This document shows, piece by piece, positions 5,518 through 6,496 of a stretch of DNA of 6,496 nucleotides. The stretch is taken from positions 1 through 6,496 of the forward strand of contig NZ_JBHTMU010000072.1 in the NCBI RefSeq assembly GCF_042679605.1, in the 5' to 3' direction. The notes below the pieces were generated by a model. The model was not told the origin of the DNA. It was given only the letters and a program-made list of their open reading frames with translations, and did no database searches. The number at the start of each line of letters is the position of its first letter. The stretch's first letter is position 1. The stretch is from Litorisediminicola beolgyonensis. Its GTDB lineage: Bacteria > Pseudomonadota > Alphaproteobacteria > Rhodobacterales > Rhodobacteraceae. Made by a program: the position numbers and the translations under genes.

Positions 5518-5976
5518 TCACAGGGCGCGCACGCGCTCCAGCACCGCCTCGGCATGACCGGGCACCTTCACCTTGGGCCAGGTCTCGAGCACCGTGCCAT
5601 CCGCGCCGATCAGAAACGTGGCGCGGGTGATGCCCATGAAGGTCTTGCCGTACATCTTCTTTTCCGACCAGACGCCGTAGTTTTCGCAGGTGTCGCTGTC
5701 CTCGTCGGAGAGGAGCGGCACGCCGAGGTTCTTCTTGGCCATGAACTTGTCGTGGCTGGCGATGCTGTCCTTGGACAGCCCGTAGACCGCGACGCCCGCG
5801 GCTTCGAACTCGGGCAGGAGGCGGGTGAAATCCTCGTTCTCCTTGGTGCAGCCCGAGGTGTCATCGCGCGGGTAGAAGAACAGGACGACCGGCCTGTCGA
5901 TCTTCGACAGGGTAACGGTGTCGCCGCCGGTGGCGGGCAGGGTGAAGTCGGGGGCGGTGTCGCCTACGGCAATCAT
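5518..5976 (-). CDS. bcp: Thioredoxin-dependent peroxiredoxin, Bcp/PrxQ family
   Basis: A 152-residue thiol peroxidase that reduces hydrogen and organic peroxides in the cytoplasm. The thioredoxin-like fold opens with VGDTAPDFTLP (4-14). The active site is FFYPRDDTSGCTKENEDF (33-50), with peroxidatic C43, T40 and P36 in the family's PxxxT..C pattern. R118 in GITRATFLI (115-123) is the expected active-site Arg. The common resolving Cys five residues later is absent: position 48 is Glu. The only other cysteine is C97 in DSDTCENYGVW (93-103), so the enzyme is either 1-Cys or uses C97 or an external thiol. AAAGGA (5989-5984) lies 7 bases before the ATG at 5976. It is divergent from the AsmA-like gene and followed by DUF455. 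Length is normal. Confidence 0.95.
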   Translation of the reverse strand: MIAVGDTAPDFTLPATGGDTVTLSKIDRPVVLFFYPRDDTSGCTKENEDFTRLLPEFEAAGVAVYGLSKDSIASHDKFMAKKNLGVPLLSDEDSDTCENYGVWSEKKMYGKTFMGITRATFLIGADGTVLETWPKVKVPGHAEAVLERVRAL

Positions 5977-5983
5977 GTGACGG

Positions 5984-5989
5984 TCCTTT
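5984..5989 (-). promoter_or_regulatory. Shine-Dalgarno site of bcp
   Basis: Minus-strand AAAGGA sits 7 bases before the bcp ATG at 5976 and supports that start. The 91-base gap between bcp and the divergent gene at 6068 must hold both promoters, but I see no convincing -35/-10 pair for either. It also contains a short inverted repeat, CCCGG...CCGGG (5997-6012). Confidence 0.6.
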
Positions 5990-6067
5990 TATCGGGCCCG
6001 GGCTGGTCCGGGCGGCATTTCGGGGTAGTCTCACGCGCAACGATAACCCGATGAGGCCGGGCTTCCA

Positions 6068-6496
6068 GTGACGGCACAAGCCGACCCTTCCCGAAAACCG
6101 CGCAGGCGGCTCTGGGCGCTCCTCGTGGCGCTGCCGGTGCTGTTGGTGGCGCTCGCCGCGATGGCGATCGAGCGGCCGCTACCGCTCCCGGACTGGGCGC
6201 GTGACCGGCTGGAAGCGGCGGTCGAGGCGCGGCTGCCGGGTCTTGATCTCGACAGCCAGGGGATGGAGCTCTTTCTCGGGCGCGACGGTGTCCTTCGGGT
6301 GCGGCTCGACGGGCTGCGGCTGGCAAGCGCCGAGGGCCGCGAGCTTGTCTCGCTCGCGGGCGCCACCGCGCGGCTCGACGCGACCGCGCTTCTCGGAGGG
6401 CGGGTCGAGCTGCGCGACCTGGCGCTCTCGGGCGCGGTCCTGACGCTCGACCGCGACGCCGAGGGTCGGCTTTCGCTGGGCTTCGCGCCCGTGGGC
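6068..6496 (+). CDS. AsmA/YhdP-like (DUF3971-type) membrane protein, N-terminal part (3' end outside window)
   Basis: The first 143 codons of a larger protein; the frame is open to the window edge. The start is a GTG at 6068: an in-frame TAA at 6044 leaves it as the only usable start before the membrane segment, with GAGG (6053-6056) upstream at a longish 11 bases. After KPRRR (10-14) comes one membrane helix, LWALLVALPVLLVALAAMAI (15-34), giving a positive-inside, single-pass anchor. The rest is periplasmic: ERPLPLPDWARDRLEAAV, then repeated amphipathic beta-type segments such as LRVRLDGLRLAS and GGRVELRDLALSGAVLTLDRD. This layout is typical of AsmA-like/DUF3971 (YhdP, TamB-like) proteins that bridge inner and outer membrane and are linked to lipid transport. 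Alternation of 'L-R-L' strands and the DLALSGA..TLDRD unit support this, but the diagnostic C-terminal region is not visible, so the family call is provisional. Confidence 0.72.
   Translation, partial: MTAQADPSRKPRRRLWALLVALPVLLVALAAMAIERPLPLPDWARDRLEAAVEARLPGLDLDSQGMELFLGRDGVLRVRLDGLRLASAEGRELVSLAGATARLDATALLGGRVELRDLALSGAVLTLDRDAEGRLSLGFAPVG

Noticed and set aside
4555..6054. Plus-strand open frame of 499 codons opposite DUF455 and bcp
   Set aside because: It is antisense to two genes with intact catalytic motifs and shows no recognisable fold. Its length equalling that of the over-extended M23 frame is coincidence.

Overview
The window looks like chromosomal DNA of a GC-rich alphaproteobacterium, most likely of the Rhodobacter/Roseobacter group (Rhodobacterales). 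The reasons are the high GC content, strong third-position G/C bias, GTG starts, tightly overlapping genes, and the family make-up and resemblance of the proteins (recalled, not searched). There are no mobile-element genes, CRISPR arrays, tRNAs or rRNAs. It reads as ordinary core genome, with eight genes, two of them cut by the window edges.

Left third (1-1649, plus strand): a co-directional, translationally coupled run. It holds the C-terminal half of precorrin-6A reductase (cobK), a compact HhH-GPD DNA-3-methyladenine glycosylase, and an alpha/beta-hydrolase of the phospholipase/carboxylesterase family. The first two genes overlap by 34 bases and the next two by an ATGA. Next (1650-2398) comes a separately promoted HNH endonuclease-like gene. 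Its leader has a plausible sigma-70-type promoter with a perfect 12-bp palindrome just before it and a short inverted repeat just after it.

Middle (2399-4635): the HNH gene converges on a minus-strand pair, and the convergence zone carries one candidate intrinsic terminator for each direction. The minus-strand pair is a membrane-anchored, coiled-coil M23 (LytM-type) peptidoglycan endopeptidase followed, with an 11-base overlap, by a bactofilin. This is a known type of cell-shape module: a cytoskeletal scaffold with a cell-wall hydrolase. The true start of the peptidase is probably a GTG at 4433, not the far upstream ATG of the longest reading frame.

Right (4636-6496): a DUF455 ferritin-like protein with all the expected di-metal ligands lies downstream of a Bcp/PrxQ peroxiredoxin, both on the minus strand. 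The peroxiredoxin lacks the usual resolving cysteine five residues after the peroxidatic one. Divergent from it, starting at a GTG at 6068, is the N-terminal part of a single-pass membrane protein resembling AsmA/YhdP (DUF3971) envelope proteins.

I found no convincing new multi-gene system. The best leads are the bactofilin-peptidase pair with its conserved-looking N-termini, the uncharacterised DUF455 protein beside the atypical peroxiredoxin, and the palindromic leader of the HNH gene.
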